Shown: positions 33,440-41,937 of the stretch, piece after piece | How the letters are laid out: the number at the start of each line of letters is the position of its first letter | Numbering within the stretch: the stretch's first letter is position 1 | Source: JAHFUI01 sp039931615 | GTDB taxonomy: Bacteria > Acidobacteriota > Vicinamibacteria > Vicinamibacterales > CAVVIG01 | Assembly: GCA_039931615.1 (NCBI GenBank) | Contig: JBDTRR010000032.1 | Coordinates: forward strand, 1-64,000 | Direction: 5' to 3' | Length of the DNA stretch: 64,000 bases | Program-made: the position numbers and the translations under genes | The notes under the pieces: model-generated | Seen by the model: only the letters and a program-made list of their open reading frames with translations | Databases searched by the model: none | What the model was told of the DNA's origin: nothing

Positions 33440-33512
33440 GACGATCGATTATGGCACCAATGTCTGACACGGCAGGCCTGAACAGCGTGTGGAGAACCGC
33501 ACGCTGGAATCG

Positions 33513-33566
33513 GACGTGGCGTCCGACTCTAGTCGGACTACGGATCAAATCCGGCTGAAGCCGGAT
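33513..33566 (+). repeat. REP-like two-hairpin element, copy 2 of 3
   Basis: Hairpin A: GTCCGAC (33521-33527)/GTCGGAC (33532-33538), loop TCTA. Hairpin B: ATCCGG (33549-33554)/CCGGAT (33561-33566), loop CTGAAG. Linked by TACGGATCAA. The same two-hairpin order recurs at 42331-42376. Confidence 0.65.
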
Positions 33567-33599
33567 CCCACGGACGAATCACGATTCGCTGAACGGACG

Positions 33600-33878
33600 T
33601 TAGCGCCGCCGACGGTAGCCCAGGAGCACCACCGCGGCCACGGCCAGCGCGATCGCCACCCAGCTGATCAAACGCGGCGTCGCGCCGGCGACCGTCCGAT
33701 CGATGTAAAGCGCCGCCAGCACCAGCAGCGCCAGCGCGATGACCAGGCCGATCAGCGGCGACGAGGATCGACGCTTCCGGGCCGCCGGCTTGAACTTCGC
33801 TTCCGTCGTCGCCGTACCGCAGCGATAGCAGATCAGCGCCTTGTCGGCGATCTCGATGCCGCAATTCCGGCAGGTCAC
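33600..33878 (-). CDS. Zinc-ribbon membrane protein
   Basis: This 92-residue protein has an N-terminal zinc ribbon (MTCRNCGIEIADKALICYRC, CxxC-x11-CxxC) followed by a basic linker and two membrane helices (LIGLVIALALLVLAALYI and ISWVAIALAVAAVVLLG). It overlaps the upstream metal permease gene by 4 bases, where an ABC ATPase would normally be expected. A role in handling zinc is suggested only by the ribbon and the location. Confidence 0.75.
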   Translation of the reverse strand: MTCRNCGIEIADKALICYRCGTATTEAKFKPAARKRRSSSPLIGLVIALALLVLAALYIDRTVAGATPRLISWVAIALAVAAVVLLGYRRRR

Positions 33879-34711
33879 GACGTTCGAATCAGCGGGCGCG
33901 CAATCGCCATGAGAATCAGCACCATGCCGAAGGTGCAGACGATGGTCGCGCCTGTCGGCAGATCGAGTTGAAGAGACAGATACACGCCCAGCGCCGACAC
34001 CACCGTCCCCATCGTCCAGCCGATGGCCAGACGGCGGCCGACCGTCTCAGCGTACAGCATCGCCCCGACCGAGGGGACGATGAGGTAGCAGAAGACGAGC
34101 AGGACGCCGGCAATCGCCACCGATGACGTCACGACGAAACCGAACGAGGCGTAGAACAGGAAGTCCCACAGCCGGACCGACACCCCCGACGCTTCGGCCG
34201 CCTTCGGGTTCATCGAGATGGCCAGGAACTTGTGGCGGAAGATGAAGTGGAACAGCCCGACCGCGCCGTACAGCGCCGCCGTCTTCCCGACCTCGGCCCA
34301 CGAGACGGCCAGGATGTTGCCGACCAGCATGTCCTTGAGGTGCTCGCTCTCCGAAGTCGACTTGCTCATCGCCAGAATCGCCGCCGCCGAGGCGACCGCG
34401 TAGCAGATGCCGATGATCGCCTCCTGGGGAATCCGCGCCCGATGGCCGCGAATCGTCGAGAACACCGCGGCGCCGATGAAGGTGAACAACAGGCTGACCC
34501 AGTAGACGTAGGCGCCGTGCGGATCGCCGTTCGACCACGGCGTCAACAGCGCGGTGGTGGCACCGAGCGCGGCGATCTGGGCGAGTGAGAGATCAACGAA
34601 GATCACGCCCCGCTCGACGACATGCACGCCGAGGTAGGCGTGAATGCCGGTGAGAATCAGGCTGGCCACGAACGGCGCGGCCAGGAACGCCAGCATGGAT
34701 GTTTCGTTCAC
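33875..34711 (-). CDS. Zinc/manganese ABC transporter permease (ZnuB/MntB family)
   Basis: This 278-residue permease has about eight membrane helices and the family pattern VERGVIFVDLSLAQIAALGA near the N-terminus, then SVAIAGVLLVFCYLIVPSVGAMLYA. It belongs to the ABC-3 family that imports Zn2+, Mn2+ or Fe2+. The binding protein is encoded just upstream (gap of 3 bases). No ATP-binding subunit lies in this window. Confidence 0.9.
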   Translation of the reverse strand: MNETSMLAFLAAPFVASLILTGIHAYLGVHVVERGVIFVDLSLAQIAALGATTALLTPWSNGDPHGAYVYWVSLLFTFIGAAVFSTIRGHRARIPQEAIIGICYAVASAAAILAMSKSTSESEHLKDMLVGNILAVSWAEVGKTAALYGAVGLFHFIFRHKFLAISMNPKAAEASGVSVRLWDFLFYASFGFVVTSSVAIAGVLLVFCYLIVPSVGAMLYAETVGRRLAIGWTMGTVVSALGVYLSLQLDLPTGATIVCTFGMVLILMAIARPLIRTS

Positions 34712-34714
34712 GGG

Positions 34715-35638
34715 CTACTTCGTTCCTGTCTTCCGGATTGCGTTCAGCAGCAGGTTGAGGTCGTAGTCGAACAGCTTGAAGTAGTCGCCGACGTCCTTGG
34801 TGCCGCCGACCGACGGCGGCATCACCAGCACCGCCGCGCCGGTCTCACGGCCGATCGCATTCGGCGTCTTCAAGTCGAAGTACGGCTCGACCAGCACCAG
34901 CTTGACGTTCTGCCGCTTCATCTCGTTGATCAGATCGAGGGTGTGCTGCGGAGTCGGTGGAATGCCGGGCCGGGGCTCGACGTAGCCGATGATATCCAGG
35001 CCGAAGCGGTCGGCGAAGTTCGGGAACGATCGATGGTAGGTGACGATTTTGGTGCCCTTGTAGGGCGCCAGCATCGCCAGCCAGCCCTTTTCCGCCGCCG
35101 CCAGCTTCCCGGTGAAGGCCGCCAGCTGCTGCTGATAGTAGGCGCGGTCGTTGGGCCGGAGCTCGGACAGCTTGTCGGCGATCTGTTTCGCGATGCGCTT
35201 GCCGTTCTCCGGATCCATCCAGTAGTGCGGATTGCCGAGCGGGTGGACGTCGCCCATCGCCCGCGTGATCTGCCCGGTCGGGACCTCCAGAATCGTGGCG
35301 CCGAGCGAGACGTCGAGATAGCCGGCCGCCCCCGCCTGGATCCGGCTGTTGCGGCTCTGCGTCAGCAGCGGCGGCAGCCAGCCGATTTCCAGCTCCCGGC
35401 CGACGACGACGAGGAGGTCAGCGCGCTGCAGCTTCAGGATGAAACTCGGCTTGGCCTCGACGAAGTGGGGATCCTGATAGCCGCGGGCAATCGATTCGAT
35501 CGTGATCCGGTCGCCGCCGACCTCGCGGCCGATCGACGCCAGATCCTCGGTCGTGGCCATCACGTTGAGCTTGCCCTGGGCGAACAGCGAGGACGCCGCG
35601 AGAGCGAATACCGATGCGAACAGTGCGATTCTGCGCAT
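34715..35638 (-). CDS. Zinc/manganese ABC transporter substrate-binding protein (ZnuA/PsaA family)
   Basis: From ATG 35638, behind GGGAGG, this gives 307 residues with a cleavable signal (MRRIALFASVFALAASSLFA). Metal-ligand positions of cluster A-I proteins are recognisable: His in GYQDPHFVEAKPS, His in GNPHYWMDPENG, His in TYHRSFPNF, and an acidic residue in VEPYFDLKT. It lacks the long His-rich loop of many ZnuA proteins, so Mn or Zn cannot be distinguished. The upstream barrel gene (35661) and a small His/Cys protein appear to be cotranscribed. Confidence 0.9.
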   Translation of the reverse strand: MRRIALFASVFALAASSLFAQGKLNVMATTEDLASIGREVGGDRITIESIARGYQDPHFVEAKPSFILKLQRADLLVVVGRELEIGWLPPLLTQSRNSRIQAGAAGYLDVSLGATILEVPTGQITRAMGDVHPLGNPHYWMDPENGKRIAKQIADKLSELRPNDRAYYQQQLAAFTGKLAAAEKGWLAMLAPYKGTKIVTYHRSFPNFADRFGLDIIGYVEPRPGIPPTPQHTLDLINEMKRQNVKLVLVEPYFDLKTPNAIGRETGAAVLVMPPSVGGTKDVGDYFKLFDYDLNLLLNAIRKTGTK

Positions 35639-35660
35639 ATTGCCTCCCAGTGGGACATTT

Positions 35661-36971
35661 CTAGAACGGATGAGCGCCGTGGGCGCCAATCGCGAACTGC
35701 AGCTGGAACAGGACCTCGTTGGCGGTCGGACCGTCGGCGTAGGCGGTCCGGCGATACTGGCCGCGAACCTGGCTGAACTCGCTCGGCCAGTAGGTCAGCA
35801 GCACCGACTGCCCGCGGTCGCGCAGCGACGAGTTGTCGGCGCGATCCGATCGGTCGAATCGCAGGCCGGTAAACCAGCGCCGCCCGAGCTGGTAGTCCCC
35901 CGACACGTAATAGCCGACGCTGCGTTGCAGCCCCCCGGGCTGATCGCGCCGGCTCCAGATCACCTCGCTGCGGCCGATGAACGAGTGATAGATCGAACGC
36001 TGGAGCGGCTTCCAGCGGACGGTCGCGTCGACACCCCACAACTGGGTCGTGAACCGCCCGAGGTCGAGGTCGTCGACAATGCCCGAGGGGTTGTGGCCGC
36101 GCGAGTACGAGACGCCCAGATCGAGGTTTGTCGATTCCGACAGGTCCTGATAGCCGCGCAGGTGGCCGACATAGCTCAGGTCGCCGCGCTGGCTCGATCG
36201 GAACAGCGAGTCGCCGGAGTCGCCGCGGAAGACCTGACCGGTCGCCTCGAGGAAGAGCCAGCGGTTGGGAATCAGCCGGGCGACCGACACCCCGGCGTCG
36301 CTGAGGCCGTCTTCGCCGCCGACGAGGTTGCCGATCACCAGCGGCCGATCGGCCCAGGGCAGCACGTGGGTGTGCAGCGTGTTCACCTTGCCGAACGCCG
36401 CGCGCATCTTGCCGACCTTGGTCAACAGCCCGCCGGGCAACGCGGTGAAGGTGACGAACCCCTCTTCGACGCTGACGCCGGTCTCGCCAAAGGACACGAA
36501 GAAATCGGCGCGCGCATACGGATCGACGATCGCCTGGAACGACGCCTCGGACTCCGGCAGCGCCAGCGCCGGCTCGGGCGCCACCGCGTTGCGGCCGGCA
36601 AAGCCGAGGAAATTCCCGATCACCGCCAGGTCCGGATTGAAGACCTTCGATCCGGCCACCGCCGACCCGTAGACCGGCAGTGCGCCGGTTGGACCGCCGC
36701 CGCCTTCAGCACCAGCGGGCACCGGCGCCGCCGCCTGCGGCGGTGCGGCCTCCGTCTGGCCGGCGGCCGGTAGCGGCACTGGCGCGGCCTGCCCTCCCGG
36801 TAGTGTGGCGAGCCGCGTTTCGAGGGCGGTCAGCCGGGCCTCGAAGTCGCGCCGCAATTGAGCAATCTCCTGCCGCAGCGCTTCTGCGTCCTGGGCTTGC
36901 GCCCTCGCCACGGCGGGGCTGAGGAGCAGCGCCGCCGTCACCGATGCGCAGACGTACGTAAGACGTCGCAT
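35661..36971 (-). CDS. Outer-membrane beta-barrel protein linked to metal uptake
   Basis: From ATG 36971 this gives 436 residues: signal peptide (LTYVCASVTAALLLSPAVARA), a coiled-coil segment (EALRQEIAQLRRDFEARLTA), a Pro/Ala linker and a ~300-residue domain rich in alternating hydrophobic strands, ending LQFAIGAHGAHPF, near an aromatic barrel terminus. Coiled coil plus barrel resembles OprP/OmpM-like porins. It lies 22 bases before znuA on the same strand, so it may bring metal across the outer membrane. Confidence 0.75.
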   Translation of the reverse strand: MRRLTYVCASVTAALLLSPAVARAQAQDAEALRQEIAQLRRDFEARLTALETRLATLPGGQAAPVPLPAAGQTEAAPPQAAAPVPAGAEGGGGPTGALPVYGSAVAGSKVFNPDLAVIGNFLGFAGRNAVAPEPALALPESEASFQAIVDPYARADFFVSFGETGVSVEEGFVTFTALPGGLLTKVGKMRAAFGKVNTLHTHVLPWADRPLVIGNLVGGEDGLSDAGVSVARLIPNRWLFLEATGQVFRGDSGDSLFRSSQRGDLSYVGHLRGYQDLSESTNLDLGVSYSRGHNPSGIVDDLDLGRFTTQLWGVDATVRWKPLQRSIYHSFIGRSEVIWSRRDQPGGLQRSVGYYVSGDYQLGRRWFTGLRFDRSDRADNSSLRDRGQSVLLTYWPSEFSQVRGQYRRTAYADGPTANEVLFQLQFAIGAHGAHPF

Positions 36972-37020
36972 CTTGGTTCTCCCCGTCAGATTGTCGTGAG
37001 TGAGCCGAGTACTGACAGTC

Positions 37021-37323
37021 TCAGACGCGGGAGGGCGGGGATCGTCCGGTCGAACGGGCCGTGAGCAGCGCGCCGGTGGCATCCGCCTGCAGCGCCATCG
37101 CGCGGCCGGCATCGTGGAAGGAGGAGGTCGCGTCGACCGCGAGCGCGGGAGGATCGGCGCCGAGCTGGCTGGCCGAGCAGGCGGTGCAGTGCTGCGGGTT
37201 CTTGAGGTGACAGACGAAATCGTGATGCTCGAAAGCGGAAGCGGCCAGGACCAGCACGTAGCACAGGGTGGCGATCAGCGTCAGCGATCGCACGCCGCCC
37301 CTCCGTCCCCGGCCGCTCATCAT
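37021..37323 (-). CDS. Small exported or membrane protein with His/Cys motif
   Basis: From ATG 37323 (GTG 37326 and ATG 37320 are in-frame alternatives) this gives 100 residues. A hydrophobic segment (SLTLIATLCYVLVLAASAF) is followed by HHDFVCHLKNPQHCTACS, which clusters four His and three Cys and could bind metal; the C-terminal half is nondescript. It heads the metal-uptake operon and its start lies inside a perfect palindrome (37319-37336). Confidence 0.55.
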   Translation of the reverse strand: MMSGRGRRGGVRSLTLIATLCYVLVLAASAFEHHDFVCHLKNPQHCTACSASQLGADPPALAVDATSSFHDAGRAMALQADATGALLTARSTGRSPPSRV

Positions 37324-37336
37324 CACAATTGATGAT
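37319..37336. promoter_or_regulatory. Palindromic operator candidate before the metal-uptake operon
   Basis: ATCATC-ACAATT-GATGAT is a perfect 18-bp inverted repeat (6-bp arms) covering the start codon of the first gene. AT-rich dyads of this size are typical of Fur/Zur/Mur-type metalloregulators. The regulator itself is not in the window. Confidence 0.5.
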
Positions 37337-37407
37337 ACGCCCGCTCGGCGGGCGTCACAACCGCGTCCTTATGAGATTAGAACGAAATACCTGCGAGCGG
37401 GGGGCAA

Positions 37408-37468
37408 GACGTCTCGAAGGCCGGCGGAACACCGCCTCATTCGCGGAATTCCCGGCCTTCAAGACGTC
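37408..37468 (-). terminator. Nested inverted repeat, terminator of the YbhB gene
   Basis: GACGTCTCGAAGGCCGG (37408-37424) and CCGGCCTTCAAGACGTC (37452-37468) pair at 16 of 17 positions; an inner hairpin GGCGG/CCGCC sits in the loop. It lies 16 bases beyond the stop of the minus-strand gene ending at 37485 and ahead of the metal operon promoter. Confidence 0.6.
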
Positions 37469-37484
37469 CAGGTGGGGCGTGGTC

Positions 37485-38111
37485 CTAGTTGTGGAACCGG
37501 CCGACGATGATGGCCTTGCTGAGGATGTGGCCGTCGATCGCCTTCATCACCGCCAGGCGCGTGTCGCCGGCCTGCTGCGGCGTCGCCTGCGGCACGTCGA
37601 CCTTGATGTCGACGGCGTAGAGCTCGAACGTGTAGTGATGGTAGGGGCCGGCCGGCGCGCCAGGCCCCATGTAGCCATTGGATCGCAGGCTGACCTGGCG
37701 GGTGCCGTCCGGCATCTCCGCGCTGGCCATGACGCCCTCCGGCAGCCCGGTCGACGTCGCCGGGATGTTCCACACCAGCCAGTGCGTCACGTCCATCAAA
37801 CCCTTGTTGAGCGCCGGCTCCGGGTCGTGCATCAGCAGGACGAAGCTCTGGGTGCCCATCGGCACCTGCGACCATTTCAGCTCCGGGGACACGCCCATCG
37901 CCCCGACGAACTTGGCCGGGATCACCCCGCCGTCTTCGAAGGCAGTCGTCGTCATGAGCAGCGGCGGGGTCTGAGGTCCACGCCCGCCGCCCCGGCCGCC
38001 GCCAGCGCCCGGCCCGCCCGCCCGATCCTGGGCGGTCGCCAGACCGGCGACCGCGGTAACCGCGACAGCGACGAGCAGCCCGGTGAACACTCGCTGAACA
38101 CTTCTTCTCAT
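37485..38111 (-). CDS. YbhB/YbcL-family (PEBP-like) exported protein
   Basis: From ATG 38111, behind GGAGG, this gives 208 residues: a signal peptide (VFTGLLVAVAVTAVAGLATA), a Gly/Arg-rich linker (AGGPGAGGGRGGGRGPQT) and a phosphatidylethanolamine-binding-protein fold with SPELKWSQVP, FVLLMHDPE, DVTHWLVWNIPA and GPYHHYTFELYAVD. Bacterial members bind small anions or lipids; role unknown. It precedes an independent polyphosphate block on the same strand. Confidence 0.88.
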   Translation of the reverse strand: MRRSVQRVFTGLLVAVAVTAVAGLATAQDRAGGPGAGGGRGGGRGPQTPPLLMTTTAFEDGGVIPAKFVGAMGVSPELKWSQVPMGTQSFVLLMHDPEPALNKGLMDVTHWLVWNIPATSTGLPEGVMASAEMPDGTRQVSLRSNGYMGPGAPAGPYHHYTFELYAVDIKVDVPQATPQQAGDTRLAVMKAIDGHILSKAIIVGRFHN

Positions 38112-38160
38112 CTGTCCTCCTTCGCAACAACAGTCGTTGAATCCGGCCGGTCCAAAACAG

Positions 38161-40314
38161 TCATGGTACACGCGAACCCGGCAAAGGGGCCGTACTCCCC
38201 TTCGCGCGGTCCGGCGGCTCGTGTTCCTCCGGCTGGAACGTGATGCCGCGCGGGGCCGACGCCAGCCGCCTCGACTCCTCCTGCAGGTGCGTCTGGACGC
38301 GGAACGGCGCCTCCCCGGGCGCTGCCTCGCGCTTCCGGTAGACTCCGTCGGCGCCGAGCCAGCGCGCCTTGACGTTGTCGCGAAACATCGCGCGCAGCAC
38401 GTAGAGCACCTTGGCCTTGTGCTCCGGCTGCTCGACCGGGAACATCAACTCGACGCGCTTGTCGAGATTGCGCGTCATCCAGTCCGCGCTCGCCAGGTAG
38501 ACATCCTCGTCGCCGCCGTTGAGAAAAGCGTAGATGCGCGAATGCTCGAGGAAGCGGTCGACCACCGAGACGACTTCGATGTTCTCGCTGAGCGACGGCA
38601 CGCCGGGGCGGAGGGCGCAGATTCCGCGCACGTTGAGACGGATTTTCACGCCGTCGGCCGCGGCGTCGTACAGCGCGCCGATGATCTCTTCGTCAATCAG
38701 CGAGTTCATCTTGGCGATGATTTCCGCCGCCTGCCCCGACTGCGCCCGCCGGCGCTCGCGATCGATCAGCCGGAGAAACCGCCGGCGCAGGCCGGTCGGC
38801 GCCATCACCAGCTTCTTCAGACGCGGCGGATCGGAATAGCCGGTGACGGCGCTGAAGAAGGCCGTCGCGTCCTCGACGATCGCCGGCGAGGTCGTGATCA
38901 GCCCGAAGTCGGTGTAGATCCGCGCCGTCCGCTCGTTGTAGTTGCCGGTGCCGAGGTGGACATACCGCTTCAGGCCCGCCGGGCTGCGCCGGACAATCAG
39001 ACAGATCTTCGCGTGGGTCTTGTAGCCGCGCACGCCATAGATCACGTGCGCGCCGGCTTCCTCGAGGGCGCGCGCCCACTGAATATTGCGCTCTTCGTCG
39101 AACCGGGCCGTCAGCTCGACCAGCACCGTCACCTGCTTGTTGCGTTCGGCGGCGCGCTGCAGGCAGGCGATCAACGGCGATCCGACGCTGGTCCTGTAGA
39201 GCGTCTGCTTGATGGCCAGGACATCGGGATCGTCGGCGGCCTGGGCGACCAGCGCCACGACCGGGTCGAACGCATCGTAGGGATGATGCAGCAGCAGCGG
39301 CCGCTCTTCGACCAGCGAGAACAGGTCGATCTGATCGACGCTGGCCAGGACGTCGACCGGCTGATGCACCGGGTCGCGCGGCGCGTCGACCGCCGGCAGA
39401 TCGGCCAGGCCCATCAGGACCCGCAGGTCGAGCGGCCCGGGCACCACATAGACGTCGTCGGGTGTGATCTCGAGGTGCGTGCGCAGCAGCGCGATCAGCG
39501 GCGCCGACGCGTCGGCGCTGATCTCCAGGCGCATCACGCTGCTGCGGCGCCGGCGGCGCAGTTCGCGCTCGACCAGCTCCAGATGGGTCCGGCCGCCCTC
39601 GTCGTCGAGCTCCAGCTCGGAATCGCGGGCGAGGCGGATGACGGCGGACTCCAGGATCGTCTGGCCGGGAAACAACAGCGCGACCTGGGCCGAGACGATC
39701 GCTTCGAGCAGCACGAACGCCCCGCCCTCGCCGACCGGGACGAGCCGGGCGAGACCGGGCGGTACCTGCACCACCGCCAATCGCGGATCGATCTCATCCG
39801 GCGCCGCCTCCAGCAGGAGCGCGAGGTTGAGGCTCAGCGACGCGAGCAGCGGAAACGGTCGCGACGCGTCGATCGCGAGCGGCGTCAGGACCGGCAGGAT
39901 CTCATCGCGAAACAGGCCCGACAGCGCGACCTGCTGCGACGCTTCGAGACTGGACCAGGCGATGAGGCGCACGCCGTACCCTTCCAGCGCCGGCATCATC
40001 TCGCCGAAGGTCAGCCGGTAGAGGGCGTCGACCAGCCCGTGCGCCCGGTCCGCAACGGCGGCGAGCTGCTGCGCCGGTGTCAGGCCGGCCAGGTCCGGGT
40101 CGACATCGCCGTCGGCAATGGCATGGCGCAGGCCGGCGACGCGCACCATGAAGAACTCGTCGAGGTTCGACGCGACGATGGCGGCGAACTTGAGCCGCTC
40201 GAGCAGCGGCGTCGTGACGTCGGCGGCTTCTTCCAGGACGCGTTCGTCGAACGCCAGCCACGACAGCTCGCGGTTGATGTAGCGATCGGCCTCGGCAGGC
40301 TCAGGCCCGGTCAT
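38161..40314 (-). CDS. ppk1: Polyphosphate kinase 1
   Basis: This 717-residue enzyme makes inorganic polyphosphate from ATP. N-terminal ppk signature YINRELSWLAFDERVLEEA; catalytic region GVRGYKTHAKICLIVRR (first HKD-type motif) and YVHLGTGNYNERTARIYTDFG, which holds the autophosphorylated His. C-terminal part has NLDKRVELMFPVE. Length and motifs are full. The start overlaps the second ppx gene (ATGA), forming a polyP synthesis-degradation operon. Confidence 0.95.
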   Translation of the reverse strand: MTGPEPAEADRYINRELSWLAFDERVLEEAADVTTPLLERLKFAAIVASNLDEFFMVRVAGLRHAIADGDVDPDLAGLTPAQQLAAVADRAHGLVDALYRLTFGEMMPALEGYGVRLIAWSSLEASQQVALSGLFRDEILPVLTPLAIDASRPFPLLASLSLNLALLLEAAPDEIDPRLAVVQVPPGLARLVPVGEGGAFVLLEAIVSAQVALLFPGQTILESAVIRLARDSELELDDEGGRTHLELVERELRRRRRSSVMRLEISADASAPLIALLRTHLEITPDDVYVVPGPLDLRVLMGLADLPAVDAPRDPVHQPVDVLASVDQIDLFSLVEERPLLLHHPYDAFDPVVALVAQAADDPDVLAIKQTLYRTSVGSPLIACLQRAAERNKQVTVLVELTARFDEERNIQWARALEEAGAHVIYGVRGYKTHAKICLIVRRSPAGLKRYVHLGTGNYNERTARIYTDFGLITTSPAIVEDATAFFSAVTGYSDPPRLKKLVMAPTGLRRRFLRLIDRERRRAQSGQAAEIIAKMNSLIDEEIIGALYDAAADGVKIRLNVRGICALRPGVPSLSENIEVVSVVDRFLEHSRIYAFLNGGDEDVYLASADWMTRNLDKRVELMFPVEQPEHKAKVLYVLRAMFRDNVKARWLGADGVYRKREAAPGEAPFRVQTHLQEESRRLASAPRGITFQPEEHEPPDRAKGSTAPLPGSRVP

Positions 40315-41927
40315 GCGTCGCCGCTCCGGCGCCGGATCACCAGCGGCTGCCCGAACGTGTCGGCGAACAGATCGGCCCGCGCCGCGGCGGCAAGCAGCTC
40401 CATCGTCAGATCGCCGGCGCCGTCGATCTCGAGGATCCAGCTGCGTTCGTGACGGCGCAGCCGCAGGCTGGTGACCTTCTGCAGGTGCTCGGCGTCGAGC
40501 GCGTTGACGACGCGCAGCATCGCGGCCAGCTTGTTGACGAGCAGACGATCCTGCCGATCGAGCGCGACGTACGGCAGATGGCTCGTCTGCGGCGGTCCAC
40601 GCCGATGGTAGCGGGCGATGTTCGCGACAATCGCGGTGTCGTCGTTCGAGAGGCCGAAGATCTGCGACGCCGCCAGCAGATACTGCGAATGCTTGTGATG
40701 GGCGCGCAGGCTCACGTACAGGCCGATGTCGTGCAGCAGCGCGGCAACCTGCAGCAGCAGGCGCTCGCGGCCGCCCAGGCCGTGGTCCTCGCGAAACGCA
40801 TCGAACAGCCGCATCGCCAGGACCGCGACGTGGCGCCCGTGCGCGCGATCGAAGCGGTACTTGTGCCCGAGCGCCTCGGCGCTGGCCAGCACCTGCGGTT
40901 CGAACTCCTCCGCCCCCGATCGGCCGCCGGGTTCGGCGGCGTCCAGCAGCACGCCGGTGCGCAGCGACGCATCCGAGATGACCAGTTTGCGGGCGCGGGT
41001 CTCCGCGAGCAGGGCGCGGTAGATGAGCAGGGACGGCACCAGCGTCTCCGCCTCGACGTCCGGCAAGCGGAACCGCTCGACCAGCTGTTCTTCGTCGAGC
41101 CGCTCGACCTGGTCGCAGAACGCCAGAAACGCCTCGCGGCCGACCTCCCGGACATCGTCGTCGGCGACCGCCTCGAGGATCTGCGAGGCGGCGAAGCGGA
41201 TGTCGCCGCCCATCGCCACCATCTGGGTGACGCGGCGCAGCGGGTTGTCGACCCGGATCTCGTCGATGACGTTGGCAATCGAGCGCTTGAGCAGCGCCAG
41301 CTGCACGTCGTGCGCCAGCCGGCGCAGGCCGAGCTGCTGCCGGAGCCGGATCCCGCCCAGCGCGTAGATGGCGGACCGGTTGGGTTGGCCTTGATGCAGC
41401 AGCGTCAGACTCGTGCTGCCGCCGCCCACCTCGGTGAGCAGCGTCCAGGCACCGCGCAGCGGCGCCCGGCGATGGAGCGCCTGCTTGACCGCGAGAAACA
41501 CCAGGCGGCTCTCTTCGGCCTCGTCGATGATCGCGAACTCGATGCCGGTGCGGTGCCGGATCCGGTCCAGGACCACGTCTACGTTCCGGGCCTCGCGGAC
41601 CGCGCTGGTCGCCACCGCATGCACCCGGGTGATGCCATAGCCATCGATGATGCGCCGGAAATTCTCGAGCGCCGCGACCGCGGCATCGATCGTCTCCGAT
41701 CGGATCGCGCCAGACGACGAGAAGCTGTCGCGGCCGAGCAGCACGCCGCGCGACGCTTCCTCGATGATCCGGGTCGAGCGGCCGGCCGCGATCTCACCGA
41801 TCACCAGGCGGATCGCGCTGGCGCCCATGTCCACGACCGCCACCAACTGAGGCGGCGCTGGATCGGTCTGTTGGTCGGTCACAGCGGCCGGGTCGACGAC
41901 ATGCGATCGCTCATCGGGCGGCGGCAC
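40311..41927 (-). CDS. ppx: Ppx/GppA exopolyphosphatase with HD domain (second copy)
   Basis: This 538-residue protein has the actin-like Ppx/GppA fold (LVAVVDMGASAIRLVIGEI, HAVATSAVREARN, LLTEVGGGSTSLTLLHQG, VAMGGDIRF) and an HD domain (~residues 355-500; AALLHDIGLYVSLRAHHKHS). The family's usual Thr in IDIGTNS is replaced here (VDMGASAI), and the phosphate-loop reads EVGGGSTS rather than DIGGGSVE, a change at an active-site position. So activity may differ from the copy at 22814. It overlaps ppk1 by 4 bases. Confidence 0.88.
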   Translation of the reverse strand: MPPPDERSHVVDPAAVTDQQTDPAPPQLVAVVDMGASAIRLVIGEIAAGRSTRIIEEASRGVLLGRDSFSSSGAIRSETIDAAVAALENFRRIIDGYGITRVHAVATSAVREARNVDVVLDRIRHRTGIEFAIIDEAEESRLVFLAVKQALHRRAPLRGAWTLLTEVGGGSTSLTLLHQGQPNRSAIYALGGIRLRQQLGLRRLAHDVQLALLKRSIANVIDEIRVDNPLRRVTQMVAMGGDIRFAASQILEAVADDDVREVGREAFLAFCDQVERLDEEQLVERFRLPDVEAETLVPSLLIYRALLAETRARKLVISDASLRTGVLLDAAEPGGRSGAEEFEPQVLASAEALGHKYRFDRAHGRHVAVLAMRLFDAFREDHGLGGRERLLLQVAALLHDIGLYVSLRAHHKHSQYLLAASQIFGLSNDDTAIVANIARYHRRGPPQTSHLPYVALDRQDRLLVNKLAAMLRVVNALDAEHLQKVTSLRLRRHERSWILEIDGAGDLTMELLAAAARADLFADTFGQPLVIRRRSGDA

Positions 41928-41937
41928 GGCCTGCCAG

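Noticed and set aside
38137..40452. A 771-residue open frame antisense to ppk1
   Set aside because: The minus-strand frame has all PPK1 motifs; the antisense frame has no recognisable domain.
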